Origin: Thalassovita sp.
GTDB lineage: Bacteria > Bacteroidota > Bacteroidia > Cytophagales > Flammeovirgaceae
DNA length: 64,000 nucleotides
Reading direction: 5' to 3'
NCBI GenBank assembly: GCA_002729595.1
Contig: PBYL01000482.1
Coordinates: forward strand, 1-64,000
Below, in pieces: positions 42,630 through 52,289 of this stretch. The position numbers were made by a program, and so were the translations under genes. Under the pieces are notes generated by a model that was not told the origin of the DNA, did no database searches, and saw only the letters and a list, made by a program, of their open reading frames with translations. Every line of letters begins with the position of its first letter. The first letter of the stretch is position 1.

Positions 42630-42980
42630 ATGAAGAAATTAGAACACAAAGCCTGTAGTAAAAGAATTTTGGCAATACACGATGTAATGGATATAATCGG
42701 TGGAAAATGGAAAATTTCGATTATTGCCTGTTTATGCAGTCGTAAAATGAGGTATTCAGAATTATTACACGAGGTAAATGGCATATCTGGAAAAATGCTC
42801 AGCAGAGATTTAAAAGATTTGGAGATGAACCAACTCATTACACGAAGAGTTGTAGATACCCAACCTATTTCAGTAGAATATGAGATTTCTGAATACGGTT
42901 CCACATTAAAGCAACTTACAGATGATATTGCCAATTGGGGCTTAGAACATCGCAAACGCATTTTTGAAACCACTGAGTAA
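42630..42980 (+). CDS. HxlR-family transcriptional regulator
   Basis: The 116-residue winged-helix protein has the HxlR hallmark Cys near the start (LEHKACSKR), then IIGGKWKISIIACLCSRKMRYSELL, GISGKMLSRDLKDLEMNQL and the wing RRVVDTQPISVEYEISEYG. The N-terminal Cys (C9 from ATG 42630) may sense quinones or aldehydes, as in HypR/QorR. It diverges from the nitroreductase gene with a 112-bp shared control region. Confidence 0.92.
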   Translation: MKKLEHKACSKRILAIHDVMDIIGGKWKISIIACLCSRKMRYSELLHEVNGISGKMLSRDLKDLEMNQLITRRVVDTQPISVEYEISEYGSTLKQLTDDIANWGLEHRKRIFETTE

Positions 42981-43019
42981 TTTTTGTTTTCGTTACACTG
43001 ATCATATAAATCTGTAAGT

Positions 43020-43565
43020 ATGAAATACATCGTTTTATATTTTACAATGCTTTTATTTGTTGCATGCAGCGAAGACAGTTCCTTGATACCAAATATTTAC
43101 ACTGGAAAAGTAACGGCACTTAAAAACGGACAAACTTGGGAAACTCCAGCCTATTTTGACAAGCTCACCACTGAGACTGGAAAATACATGTTAAGAGCTG
43201 ATTTTTATGATAAAAACTCTTTGAAACAAGCTTCTTTTTCAATTAGAAATATTGCTGTTACGCTAGAAAAGCAAAATATAAGAGCTTTAAATAATGACAA
43301 TAACGGTTTAACTTATGCTGATTTTATGATACTAATTGATGGTGATGCCATTGATACAATTTATGAATTAGATACCAGTGCAATTGATAATTACATTAAA
43401 ATAACAAACTACGATTCTAGATTAAACGAGATAAAAGGAGAGTTTAAAGTATCTTTTAAAATTACAGACAGAGATGCAAATAATACAAGTGGTAAAAATT
43501 CAGAGAAAATTGAATTTTCTAATGGGAACTTCAATGTAAAAGTCAATCCGGAATGGTTTGAATAG
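43020..43565 (+). CDS. Hypothetical lipoprotein (181 aa)
   Basis: It has a lipoprotein signal (MLLFVACSEDSS, Cys near 16). The rest is beta-rich with segments such as SFSIRNIAVTLEKQNIRAL and EIKGEFKVSFKITDRDAN, and no catalytic motif is visible. I do not recognise it beyond a resemblance to small surface lipoproteins of Bacteroidota. It converges on the GH-like gene at 43632. Confidence 0.72.
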   Translation: MKYIVLYFTMLLFVACSEDSSLIPNIYTGKVTALKNGQTWETPAYFDKLTTETGKYMLRADFYDKNSLKQASFSIRNIAVTLEKQNIRALNNDNNGLTYADFMILIDGDAIDTIYELDTSAIDNYIKITNYDSRLNEIKGEFKVSFKITDRDANNTSGKNSEKIEFSNGNFNVKVNPEWFE

Positions 43566-43631
43566 CACGTTTCACAGAAAAAAAGGCCATTGTTAACCAA
43601 CAGCCTCTCTTATATTTTGAATCATCAACTT

Positions 43632-46280
43632 CTACTCGATTAATATCTCATTGGCAAATAACCAAGAAGTGGAACCTGTAAACAGATAACCTTCTGGTAT
43701 TTTTCCGAAAGCTTTTGCCACTAATCGGATGTATCTGACTGATTTTCCTTTTAGTGAAACTGATATTTGATGTAGCTGCGGTTCACCTCTTACATTGCCC
43801 GCTAAATTCTCTTGCTCACCTACTAAATCAAACTTATCCCCATCTACAGAAGTGTAAACCAAGATTTTAGAAGGCAAGAAAATACCACTGTTGGGGTCAC
43901 ACAGAAAACTTCCACTTACTTTGTTTACCTTGGTTTTCGCTTGCAAATCGATAGTAGCACTCAAGTCTTCACCGCTAAAGCCTAGCCATTTGCCATCTTT
44001 AAATGCAGTAGAACCCATTGTTCCATCAGTTAAGCTATTATTCCCATTAGCAGCATATTTCTCATGAAAAGGAATGGCTAATGTAACTGGCTTACCCAAA
44101 GCAAGATTCACCGGAATAAACAATTTAGAAGCGGCAACTTGTCTCGAACCTTCAAAAATACCTGCGTAAACTGTGCTTGCCTTTTTAATCGTAATCGGTT
44201 TTTGATATAAACTGCTTTTAGCATCCGATGCTTTGTCTATCGCATATCTGATTTGCCCATCGTTTGGTGCTCCTTCAATCTTCACCTCTGCCGTCTTATC
44301 TTCTTCAATTTCATATTGAATTACAGGTGTTGGAGACATTTGCAGAAGATCGAACCAAGCTGTTCCTTTCCTCAATAATTCTAATGATAAAATGTTGTTG
44401 GTAGATGAAGAAGGCGCTGTAAATACAAATGAATATTCTTGCCATTCTGTAGATAACTCATAAGTATGAATTTCATTCATTAAGCCCATAGATAACCTGA
44501 AAGTCGGCATTTCTTCCTGTGCTTTTGCCTTTGCCCAAATCGTGACCACATAACTATTATCCTTGTTTACGACCAATGGTAAAAATCTAATTTTGTTTCC
44601 TCCACTATCCACAGGATTAATCAATCTCAAACTCACCATACCTTCTACACTTTGTCTAGAGTCTGCAAATGTGGTAGCACCAAGGTCTTTCTTTTCATAG
44701 CTTGTATAAGTCTTGTTAAAGCCAATTGGCTGCCCAGGACTAGCTAATATTTCGAAACTTGGGTTTACAATTAAGTTTCTAGAAGATATCTGGCTTTTCT
44801 TTTCAGTTTCTTTTTGATCGACTAAATACACTCTCGTGCCATGCGCATCAATCATGTCATTGATCTGTTTTCCATCAAAATCTACTGATCTGTTTTCAAA
44901 CCAAAGTTCAGCTTCATCTTCATAATTACCACCATCATTATCAACCTTAATACTCAATTCTTTAGGCTGATTATCTTCGTTAATTGCCATAACTAGCAAC
45001 TTGCCTTTGTATTTAAATGCCCTGGTCAATATACGTTCATCAGATGCACTCACCTCAGGAGCATCATCTGCAGATAATAAAAATGGCGCCATTTGAGAGG
45101 TCTCAACAGCCATATTGCTACACTCCGACCAAGCCGAAACCGACTGAGGATTAAGATTCCCTTCACCTCTAATATAGTACTGAATTCCTTTCGCTCCTGA
45201 AAGCAAACCCATGTAAGTCATCACTCTTAACTCTTTCGCTGTCGGCTCTCTGTTCCACATTTCTTGAGCACCAAAAGCTTGCGGCACCAACCAAACAGAC
45301 TTTTCATATTTATAAGCTTCACTATATCCATTGAGGTTATTAAGAACTTGCTCTGGCGGTCCGGGAATTGGATATGGGTCTGTCATGGCAATATCCATCG
45401 TATTTTTAAAATCTTCTGCTTGCGAAGGCATCATAAAAACAATAGAAACCGGGTGGTAAGGATCAAGCTCGTGTATTACATTGTATGCATCTTCTAAGAT
45501 TTCTGGTGGTCTGCCCTGTCCGTCTGGTTCATCGTTGATATACCAAGAAAGCAATGCCGGATGATCGCGAAAAGTCTTAATCTCGCTTTTTAGTAAGGCT
45601 AGCTTGTCTTCGTCAGACATATCCAAACCTCTAGAACCATTATGCCCGCTGCCAATCAGTGAGTTTACCGAATATTGCACACGAATACCTAATTGCGCAC
45701 ATCTATCCATATAAGCTTTGCGCTCCTCCAAACCTTCTGGCATATTACTTTGATATGGTCCAATTAGATTCATGCCATGTACTACTTCTTTCTCTGGTAA
45801 ATCTCCAACTGGCACACAGTAAAAACCAAAAGGAAAGAATGGCAAACCGTCTGCAATGAGCCCTCCAGTTAACTTATCGATTTGTACAGCATTGGCTTTA
45901 GCATCATTCAACACAATATCTAAATTCCCCTCTTGTACAGTGTTATTATTTTGTTTTATTGAATAGTGTATTGATGTTGTACCCACAGATAACGTAGAAG
46001 CCTTAAAAGAAGCTGATAACCTTTGCCCTTCTATATCGCTAGAAACTTCAATCGCTTTAGCTCCTTGAGCTAGATTAATTTGAAACGCTGATGCGGTTGC
46101 ATCATCTGGTAAAATTGCAATTATGCTAATTTCATTATTAGGTAAGTAATAATTATATCGACTAAAAACTTTAATTGTCTCCGCTTTTAGCACAGTAAAA
46201 CTTGATAAAAATATGATAGTTATGGGTATGAAAGCGAACCATAGCTTTCTCCCACTCTTCTGATAATCTACTTGCTCCAT
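43632..46280 (-). CDS. Large glycoside-hydrolase-like (clan GH-A) protein
   Basis: The 882-residue protein has a hydrophobic N-terminus (FAFIPITIIFLSSFTVLKA). A TIM-barrel-like domain at about 150-450 includes FFPFGFYC, YINDEPDGQG (an N-E-P motif that looks like the acid/base of clan GH-A) and YYIRGEGNLNP (candidate nucleophile region). A carbohydrate-binding stretch at about 530-660 (NPSFEILASPGQPIGFNKTY) follows, and a discoidin-like C-domain (about 735-880: LTDGTMGSTAFKDGKWLGF). The exact GH family is not recognised. It sits next to the fucose-type PUL on the same strand and probably processes a related glycan. Confidence 0.75.
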   Translation of the reverse strand: MEQVDYQKSGRKLWFAFIPITIIFLSSFTVLKAETIKVFSRYNYYLPNNEISIIAILPDDATASAFQINLAQGAKAIEVSSDIEGQRLSASFKASTLSVGTTSIHYSIKQNNNTVQEGNLDIVLNDAKANAVQIDKLTGGLIADGLPFFPFGFYCVPVGDLPEKEVVHGMNLIGPYQSNMPEGLEERKAYMDRCAQLGIRVQYSVNSLIGSGHNGSRGLDMSDEDKLALLKSEIKTFRDHPALLSWYINDEPDGQGRPPEILEDAYNVIHELDPYHPVSIVFMMPSQAEDFKNTMDIAMTDPYPIPGPPEQVLNNLNGYSEAYKYEKSVWLVPQAFGAQEMWNREPTAKELRVMTYMGLLSGAKGIQYYIRGEGNLNPQSVSAWSECSNMAVETSQMAPFLLSADDAPEVSASDERILTRAFKYKGKLLVMAINEDNQPKELSIKVDNDGGNYEDEAELWFENRSVDFDGKQINDMIDAHGTRVYLVDQKETEKKSQISSRNLIVNPSFEILASPGQPIGFNKTYTSYEKKDLGATTFADSRQSVEGMVSLRLINPVDSGGNKIRFLPLVVNKDNSYVVTIWAKAKAQEEMPTFRLSMGLMNEIHTYELSTEWQEYSFVFTAPSSSTNNILSLELLRKGTAWFDLLQMSPTPVIQYEIEEDKTAEVKIEGAPNDGQIRYAIDKASDAKSSLYQKPITIKKASTVYAGIFEGSRQVAASKLFIPVNLALGKPVTLAIPFHEKYAANGNNSLTDGTMGSTAFKDGKWLGFSGEDLSATIDLQAKTKVNKVSGSFLCDPNSGIFLPSKILVYTSVDGDKFDLVGEQENLAGNVRGEPQLHQISVSLKGKSVRYIRLVAKAFGKIPEGYLFTGSTSWLFANEILIE

Positions 46281-46418
46281 TATTCTGATTAATTAGATTG
46301 TTGTTTATTCAACTTTTTGTAAAGTAAAGAGAGAGAATCTACAATTCCTTTACTTGCAAAGTGCTAAAATACTGTATCCGGTTTTTTTTAATCTGAAAAT
46401 GCGAACAACTCTCACATC

Positions 46419-46535
46419 ATGAAAAAGAAAAGAGGGAAATCAGATTTTAATGGGAAGATTTTCATTACAACATATTCCGGTGTTTTTACCAAATCGAAAG
46501 AATATTTTTGGGATATAAAACCAGTGGAAGAATAA
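46419..46535 (+). CDS. Possible small protein (38 aa)
   Basis: MKKKRGKSDF then NGKIFITTYSGVFTKSKEYFWDIKPVEE, opposite to the PUL and in the gap between the GH-like gene and the dehydrogenase. It is basic at the start and acidic at the end, with no Cys. I do not recognise it. The composition is coding-like, but the length gives weak support. Confidence 0.35.
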   Translation: MKKKRGKSDFNGKIFITTYSGVFTKSKEYFWDIKPVEE

Positions 46536-46572
46536 GAAGTTAACCGCTTCTTATCCTTCTTTAGGAATTTAT

Positions 46573-47592
46573 TTACATAGATACTACCGCTTTAATCACA
46601 CCTGATTCAGGTTTGAGCCAAGTTTCAAAATTATCGGTTAGCTCATTAAAGTTGCATCTATGTGTAATCCAAGGCTGGGTATTTACCTTGCCTTCTTCAA
46701 TCATTTTAATGATTTGCTCAAAATCGCTTGGTAAGGCATTTCTGCTTCCCATAATGGTAAGTTCTTTTTTATGAAAATATGGATCGTTAAAAGAGAAATC
46801 ACCTTGAAAAAGTCCAACAAAAACGATTCTTCCGGCAGATGCCGAATACTCTAAAGCTTTTTGCATAGAGTGTTTATTGCCTGTTGCATCTAAAACTACC
46901 GTTGGCAAATCTCCATCAAACTGTGCTCTTAAATTTGCTTCGGTTTGGTCATTTCCAGCGATTACAGTTCCATCCACTTTCATTACTTCTTTGCAAAAAT
47001 CTAATCGCTTTTGGTTGATATCCATCATCACAGTTTTAGCACCAGTAGCTTTCGCAAATGTGGCAGTAGCCAAACCAATTGGGCCAGCACCTACCACCAA
47101 CACAAAATCGTTGGAGGTAATTCTCGCTCTATTTACCGCATGGCAACCAATTGCCAAAGGTTCTACTAAAGCTAATTGATCGTAACTAAGTTTATCCGAT
47201 TTATGTAAATACTTCGCAGGTAATTTGATGATATCTCGCATACCGCCATCTTCATGCACGCCAAACACAGAAATGTTCTCACCGCAATTTGTAAAGCCAT
47301 TTCGAACTGCCTGATCTTGCGTTTTATTTTGATAAGGTTCAACTGTGCATTTATCTCCAACAGTTACATTATCCACCTCCGAGCCAATTTTAAGGACTTC
47401 CACACCTAACTCATGCCCCAAAACTCGCGGATAAGAAAAGAAAGGCTGATTACCCGCAAATGCATGATAATCTGTACCGCAAATGCCAATGCGATGTACT
47501 TTAAGCAAAGCCTCGTTTGGCTCTAAATGTTGGTTTATTTCGCTATTTATGTATTCAAATTTGCCCGGTTCTTCTAGTCTTAGCGTGTTCAT
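46573..47592 (-). CDS. Zinc-type alcohol/sugar dehydrogenase (MDR family)
   Basis: The 339-residue protein has catalytic-zinc residues in GICGTDYHAF and GHELGVEV, and Rossmann loop GAGPIGLATATFAKATG. The structural-zinc four-Cys lobe is not obvious. It resembles sorbitol/L-threonine/galactonate-type dehydrogenases. Its ATG overlaps the aldo-keto reductase stop by 4 bp, so they act together. With the GH95 gene in the same direction, it probably oxidises an intermediate of L-fucose or a related 6-deoxy sugar. Substrate is inferred. Confidence 0.88.
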   Translation of the reverse strand: MNTLRLEEPGKFEYINSEINQHLEPNEALLKVHRIGICGTDYHAFAGNQPFFSYPRVLGHELGVEVLKIGSEVDNVTVGDKCTVEPYQNKTQDQAVRNGFTNCGENISVFGVHEDGGMRDIIKLPAKYLHKSDKLSYDQLALVEPLAIGCHAVNRARITSNDFVLVVGAGPIGLATATFAKATGAKTVMMDINQKRLDFCKEVMKVDGTVIAGNDQTEANLRAQFDGDLPTVVLDATGNKHSMQKALEYSASAGRIVFVGLFQGDFSFNDPYFHKKELTIMGSRNALPSDFEQIIKMIEEGKVNTQPWITHRCNFNELTDNFETWLKPESGVIKAVVSM

Positions 47593-48554
47593 ATTTTATT
47601 TGATTCTGAAAGGATAAGTTGAGTTATTTCGTCAAAAAGTTCTTTGGATAAAGCTCCCTGCTGCCAATCTGCAACTGTCGATTTAATTTGTGTTAGATTG
47701 CTAGCACCGATTGAAATTCTACCTGCTTCTTTAATCGAGAACAAATATCTTTGCGCTAATGTTGGAAGCGACATATCATTTTTAGCAGCCAACTTATTTA
47801 CTGCATCAGCCACTTTTACATTTTGCATCGTAATCCACTCCGTGTTGGGAGGATTTTTCACATATTCTTCAAACTTGTTTCCTAAAAGTGCCATATGTAA
47901 TGCAGAAGCGGCATAGTATACAATTCCTTCTTTTTCGAATTGTGGTATATCTTTTTCGAATGCTGATAAATTGCAAGCATCCATTTTTAAGAAACCAGAA
48001 ACTGCCTGAAAATTTTCTTTAACTACATACGGTCTAAATCCTTCGGTAGGATTCCCACCCACACCCAACATGCTTACATAACCTTCTTCTACAAAACATT
48101 TTAGCGTATCGAGTATTCGGTCAATCTCTTCTATTGGTACCAAATGCGGCTCGTGAAGAAACAGCAAGTCTATCTTTTCAAGACCCAATTTATCCAAACT
48201 TCGTTTGAGACTATCTTCTAGACTTTTGGTAGAATAATCGACATAACATTCATCTGCTTTTTCTGCTGGTAATCTGCCGATTTTCGTACTAATAAATGGA
48301 AGTTCACCTTTCCATCTTTTGAGGGCTTTGCCTACAAACTCTTCGCTTCTGCTGTAAGATGGCGCTGAGTCTACTGTTGTAATTCCGTTTTCAAATGCAT
48401 ACAGCAAACAATCTATACTTTCTTCTTCATCCACTTTGCCCCAAACACCTCCAATACCAGATGTGCCAAAAACCAGCCTACTACCTTTATTAAATATTGA
48501 TGGGACTTTGTAAATATCAGGTTGATAGCTTGGTAATTGAAACTGGTTGTTCAT
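47589..48554 (-). CDS. Aldo/keto reductase, L-fucose/D-threo-aldose dehydrogenase-like
   Basis: The 321-residue protein has the AKR catalytic set: Asp in TTVDSAPSYSRSE (D, then Y of the same segment), Lys in FISTKIGR and His in LFLHEPH. Nucleotide contacts lie in ISIGASNLTQIKS near the end. Members close to this type oxidise L-fucose or L-galactose with NAD(P). It overlaps the zinc dehydrogenase by 4 bp and lies downstream of GH95, suggesting oxidative L-fucose degradation instead of the fucI/K/A route. Confidence 0.87.
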   Translation of the reverse strand: MNNQFQLPSYQPDIYKVPSIFNKGSRLVFGTSGIGGVWGKVDEEESIDCLLYAFENGITTVDSAPSYSRSEEFVGKALKRWKGELPFISTKIGRLPAEKADECYVDYSTKSLEDSLKRSLDKLGLEKIDLLFLHEPHLVPIEEIDRILDTLKCFVEEGYVSMLGVGGNPTEGFRPYVVKENFQAVSGFLKMDACNLSAFEKDIPQFEKEGIVYYAASALHMALLGNKFEEYVKNPPNTEWITMQNVKVADAVNKLAAKNDMSLPTLAQRYLFSIKEAGRISIGASNLTQIKSTVADWQQGALSKELFDEITQLILSESNKI

Positions 48555-48629
48555 TATAATTTGAGGTTGTTTAGATTAAAAAATGTAAAACATTAAGCCA
48601 AATTCTGGCATAATTTACTAAATGTAAAT

Positions 48630-51600
48630 TTATATGTTTTGATCATTCGACATAGAAATAATTCTATTTTTCCCAGTAGAATCAAAAATTTTGACAGAAA
48701 CTACATCTTTGGGAATATATAAAATTCGAGAAGCTTGAGAGAGATAACCAACTCCATAATAAAACTCTTCTTTTATTACCGAACCATCTTGCATATTTAG
48801 CTCCGCATGAGTTTCAAGCGGTTGAATATTTATTGATGTGAGAGATTCTTGAACATAAGAAAAAGCTTTCAATTTGCCATTGTTGGCTAGAGAAAATACT
48901 AATGGCTTTCCATCTGTACTATGAATGCTTGTAAGACTCTTTCTATCACCATCAGCCATAAAACCACTTTCTGCTAAACTAGCTGGCTTAAACTTTCCAT
49001 TTCCATCACCAGTGAGTAATTGCCCATAAGAAGCATCGTACTGACCAGACATGTAATCTGCGGAATAGGAATTTCCAGTGAGTAAAATATCCAGATTTCC
49101 ATCTGTGTTCATATCGGCTACTAAGATTCCATACACCGGAGTAGTTTGAGCTTCAGCAGGTAAATCGTGCATTTTAAATTGACCATTACCCAAATTTTCC
49201 ACATAAGCACTTTTGAAATAGGTAGCTTTTGCTTTGTAAGCCTCATTCAACTTTTGCTCAGAGAATAGATCGTTTATCGTCACATCTGCATATTGATCGT
49301 ATCTAGGAAATTTTTTTCTGGTGTAAATCATCATTTGGCTAATCAGCTCATCTCTGCCAGCAACCGGATAGCTCACTCCTTGTGTGTATTTGGTTAGAAT
49401 TGGATCAAGACTGCCATTGTCATCAAAATCGTGTGCATACACTTGCACTGGCTCTTTTACCGAAGCTTGAAACTTCGAGTTTAGACCAAGATTTCCTGCA
49501 ATGTAATCTATGTCGCCATCTTTGTCGAAGTCTGCCGCAGCCAAGCTATTCCACCAACCAGCATGTTGCTGAATGCCAGAATTCTCTGTAACATTTATAA
49601 ATCTACCATTTTGATTTTTAAAGAAAGTAAGTGCCATCCACTCTCCTACAACAATTAAATCTATATTTTGATCATTATCAAAATCTGTCCAGATGGCAGA
49701 AGTAACCAAGCCCAAACCAAACATTTCTCTACAAGCTTCTAGCGTTACATCACTAAACTTACCGCCCTCATTTCTCAAAATATAACTTCTCACTGGCTGC
49801 GGATACCTACCCGTTTCTATTCTTCCTCCCACAAAAAGATCGAGGTCGCCATCTTTGTCGTAATCAGCCGCAGTAACACAAGAACCACTTGCAAACATTT
49901 TAGGCAATGCTCTTGGTTCAAGCTCAAAATTTCCTTTGCCATCATTGAGCATCAACCTATCTTGATAAGGCGGTGTATTTGCCTGATATTCACTACCTCC
50001 ACTCACAATGTATAAATCCAGATCGCTGTCATTATCACAATCGAAGAGCAAGAGCCCCATATCTTCGCGATTGGCATTTTGCGTTATTTCACTTTTTGTA
50101 AATTTCCCTTTAGATGTTTGCTTATAAACCAGAGTACTTTTCCCTAATGATCCACCAATCACAAAATCTTCCAATTCATCACCATTTATATCTCCTACTG
50201 CAATTCCCGGCCCTTGTTTAGAATAAAGATGTGGCAATAAAAACTCAGCTTTAAATTCATCAAAATCATTCTCAGCATGCGCATAATCGACACCGATTTT
50301 ATTAGTGATTTCTGTAAGTAGTTGATTTGAATTGTTGGTAGATGGAGTTAAATCTGAACTTTGGGCATTTTTATAATAAATATCTAAAACCTGCCCTGTT
50401 GCTATATCTTTCAAAACTTGCTGCTTACCATCTGGCCATATTATTTCAAGTTGATCGACTGTATGTACATTGCCCAAACCAAAATGCAAAATTGGTTCTT
50501 GGGAAGATTGAAAACCTCTCACCAATGATTGATGTTGCGATTGAATGTGATCGCCATATTTAATGCTTACAGTACTTCCAATTCCATCAAGGTTTTGAGC
50601 AGTGCCATGTAAGCGAACTCTTAAAGATTTCTGTTTGTCAACTTTGCTTGTATTCTCATAAACAAAAGCTCGCTGATTTACATTATTGATTACCAAATCT
50701 AAATCGCCATCATTATCTAAATCGGCATAGCCAGCACCGTTTGAGCAAGTCTTCACATCGAATCCCCAACTCTTAGACATATCGGTGAAAGTAAAGGCAC
50801 TTTCGCTGCTATCCCAACCATTATTTCGATACAAGTAATTGGCAAAATCTGTATTTGGTAACTGTTCGATGTAGTTCAAGAAATCTTTCTTTAAAACATC
50901 ATAATCCGCATTGGGGTTGATGTGGCTTTCTCTATAAGCAATATAATCGTTGTTGGTAATGTCTTTGGGAATGCCATTGGTAATAAACAAATCTCTGTAA
51001 CCATCATTATCTAAATCAACAATCAGTGGCGACCAGCTCCAATCTGTTTTGTATATGCCTGCCTGATAACCCACTTCACTAAACACGTTTTTACCTGCCT
51101 CATTTTTACCCTTGTTTAATTGGAAGATGTTGCGGCTGTATTGCGGCTGATAACCACGATTTAATTCAATTTTAAACTTCTCGTAACTGGTAGCTGTACT
51201 CATCATTTTTTGTCGATGATTATCAGCCGGAAGCATATCCAACACCACAATATCCATCAAATTATCATTGTTTACATCGGCTATATCGCAGCCCATAGAA
51301 AAGCGGCTTTGATGTTTTAGGTAATTGGCAGCTTCTTCTTTAAATGAACCATTGCCTTGGTTGATGTATAGCAAATCGTCGTAAATGAAATCATTTGCCA
51401 CATAAATATCTTCCCAACCATCTCCATTGATATCGTTAATGGCAATGCCTAGCCCATAACCTTCAAAAGTAATTCCTGCCAAGCTCGAAACATTAGTGAA
51501 TTTTGGCAAACCATTTTCAGATAAACCATCATTTCTGTACAATCGATCTGTACTAGGAGACTCACCATTGTTCACTTTGTTTTTTGGGAAATTAGGATTC

Positions 51601-52229
51601 GATTTATCGTGATAAGCTGTAAGGATGTAAGCATCTAAATCGCCATCTTTGTCATAATCGAAAAAAGCAGCTTGCGTAGAATAACCTATGTCTGCCAAAC
51701 CTGTTTCAGTTGCCATGTCTTTAAATACTGGCTGACCATCCTCAGAAATTCCTTGATTGATATAGAAACTATTTTTTCGTGAAGCATCAGTACCCAGACC
51801 AGAAAAACAAACATAGATATCTAGTAAACCATCTTCGTTGATGTCTACCATTGTTGCACCAGTTGCCCATCTATCTGTTTGCAAGCCTGCGTTGTTTGTT
51901 ACCTCTTCAAATTTTAAATCTCCTTGATTGAGATATAAAGCCGAGCTTACCATATTTCCTGTAAAGAAAACATCTGTTTTGCCATCGTTATTTACATCTC
52001 CAAGTGCCACACCTCCTCCATTGTAGAAGTAGTTAAATTCAATGATGTTGTTGTCGTAACTCGGGCTGAGTTGATTGCTAAAACTGATACCAGATTCCTC
52101 AGCATCTAATAGCCTAAAAAGTGTTTGAGTTGATTCTATCGTATTCCCTTTTTGCTTAGTACAACTTTCAGCAATAATGAATAACATTACCACTAAACTA
52201 TTGATTATTAAATAGTTAATACTTTTCAT
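48630..52229 (-). CDS. Large FG-GAP/VCBS-repeat lipoprotein with ASPIC/UnbV domain
   Basis: The 1199-residue protein has a lipoprotein signal (VVMLFIIAESCTKQ, Cys near 23). At least a dozen FG-GAP/VCBS repeats follow (pattern DVNNDGKTDVFFTGN, DYDKDGDLDLFVGGR, DMNTDGNLDILLTGN), each with Ca-binding acidic loops. An ASPIC/UnbV domain lies near 530-610 (RVRLHGTAQNLDGIGSTVSI then FGLGNVHTVDQLEIIWPDG). Such proteins sit on the cell surface in PULs and likely bind the substrate. It lies between GH95 and the AKR gene. Confidence 0.92.
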   Translation of the reverse strand: MKSINYLIINSLVVMLFIIAESCTKQKGNTIESTQTLFRLLDAEESGISFSNQLSPSYDNNIIEFNYFYNGGGVALGDVNNDGKTDVFFTGNMVSSALYLNQGDLKFEEVTNNAGLQTDRWATGATMVDINEDGLLDIYVCFSGLGTDASRKNSFYINQGISEDGQPVFKDMATETGLADIGYSTQAAFFDYDKDGDLDAYILTAYHDKSNPNFPKNKVNNGESPSTDRLYRNDGLSENGLPKFTNVSSLAGITFEGYGLGIAINDINGDGWEDIYVANDFIYDDLLYINQGNGSFKEEAANYLKHQSRFSMGCDIADVNNDNLMDIVVLDMLPADNHRQKMMSTATSYEKFKIELNRGYQPQYSRNIFQLNKGKNEAGKNVFSEVGYQAGIYKTDWSWSPLIVDLDNDGYRDLFITNGIPKDITNNDYIAYRESHINPNADYDVLKKDFLNYIEQLPNTDFANYLYRNNGWDSSESAFTFTDMSKSWGFDVKTCSNGAGYADLDNDGDLDLVINNVNQRAFVYENTSKVDKQKSLRVRLHGTAQNLDGIGSTVSIKYGDHIQSQHQSLVRGFQSSQEPILHFGLGNVHTVDQLEIIWPDGKQQVLKDIATGQVLDIYYKNAQSSDLTPSTNNSNQLLTEITNKIGVDYAHAENDFDEFKAEFLLPHLYSKQGPGIAVGDINGDELEDFVIGGSLGKSTLVYKQTSKGKFTKSEITQNANREDMGLLLFDCDNDSDLDLYIVSGGSEYQANTPPYQDRLMLNDGKGNFELEPRALPKMFASGSCVTAADYDKDGDLDLFVGGRIETGRYPQPVRSYILRNEGGKFSDVTLEACREMFGLGLVTSAIWTDFDNDQNIDLIVVGEWMALTFFKNQNGRFINVTENSGIQQHAGWWNSLAAADFDKDGDIDYIAGNLGLNSKFQASVKEPVQVYAHDFDDNGSLDPILTKYTQGVSYPVAGRDELISQMMIYTRKKFPRYDQYADVTINDLFSEQKLNEAYKAKATYFKSAYVENLGNGQFKMHDLPAEAQTTPVYGILVADMNTDGNLDILLTGNSYSADYMSGQYDASYGQLLTGDGNGKFKPASLAESGFMADGDRKSLTSIHSTDGKPLVFSLANNGKLKAFSYVQESLTSINIQPLETHAELNMQDGSVIKEEFYYGVGYLSQASRILYIPKDVVSVKIFDSTGKNRIISMSNDQNI

Positions 52230-52289
52230 AATTTACTAGCTTTAAATAAATATGCAGACCAACTCAAACAACCTTCTGTTCTGATTAGG

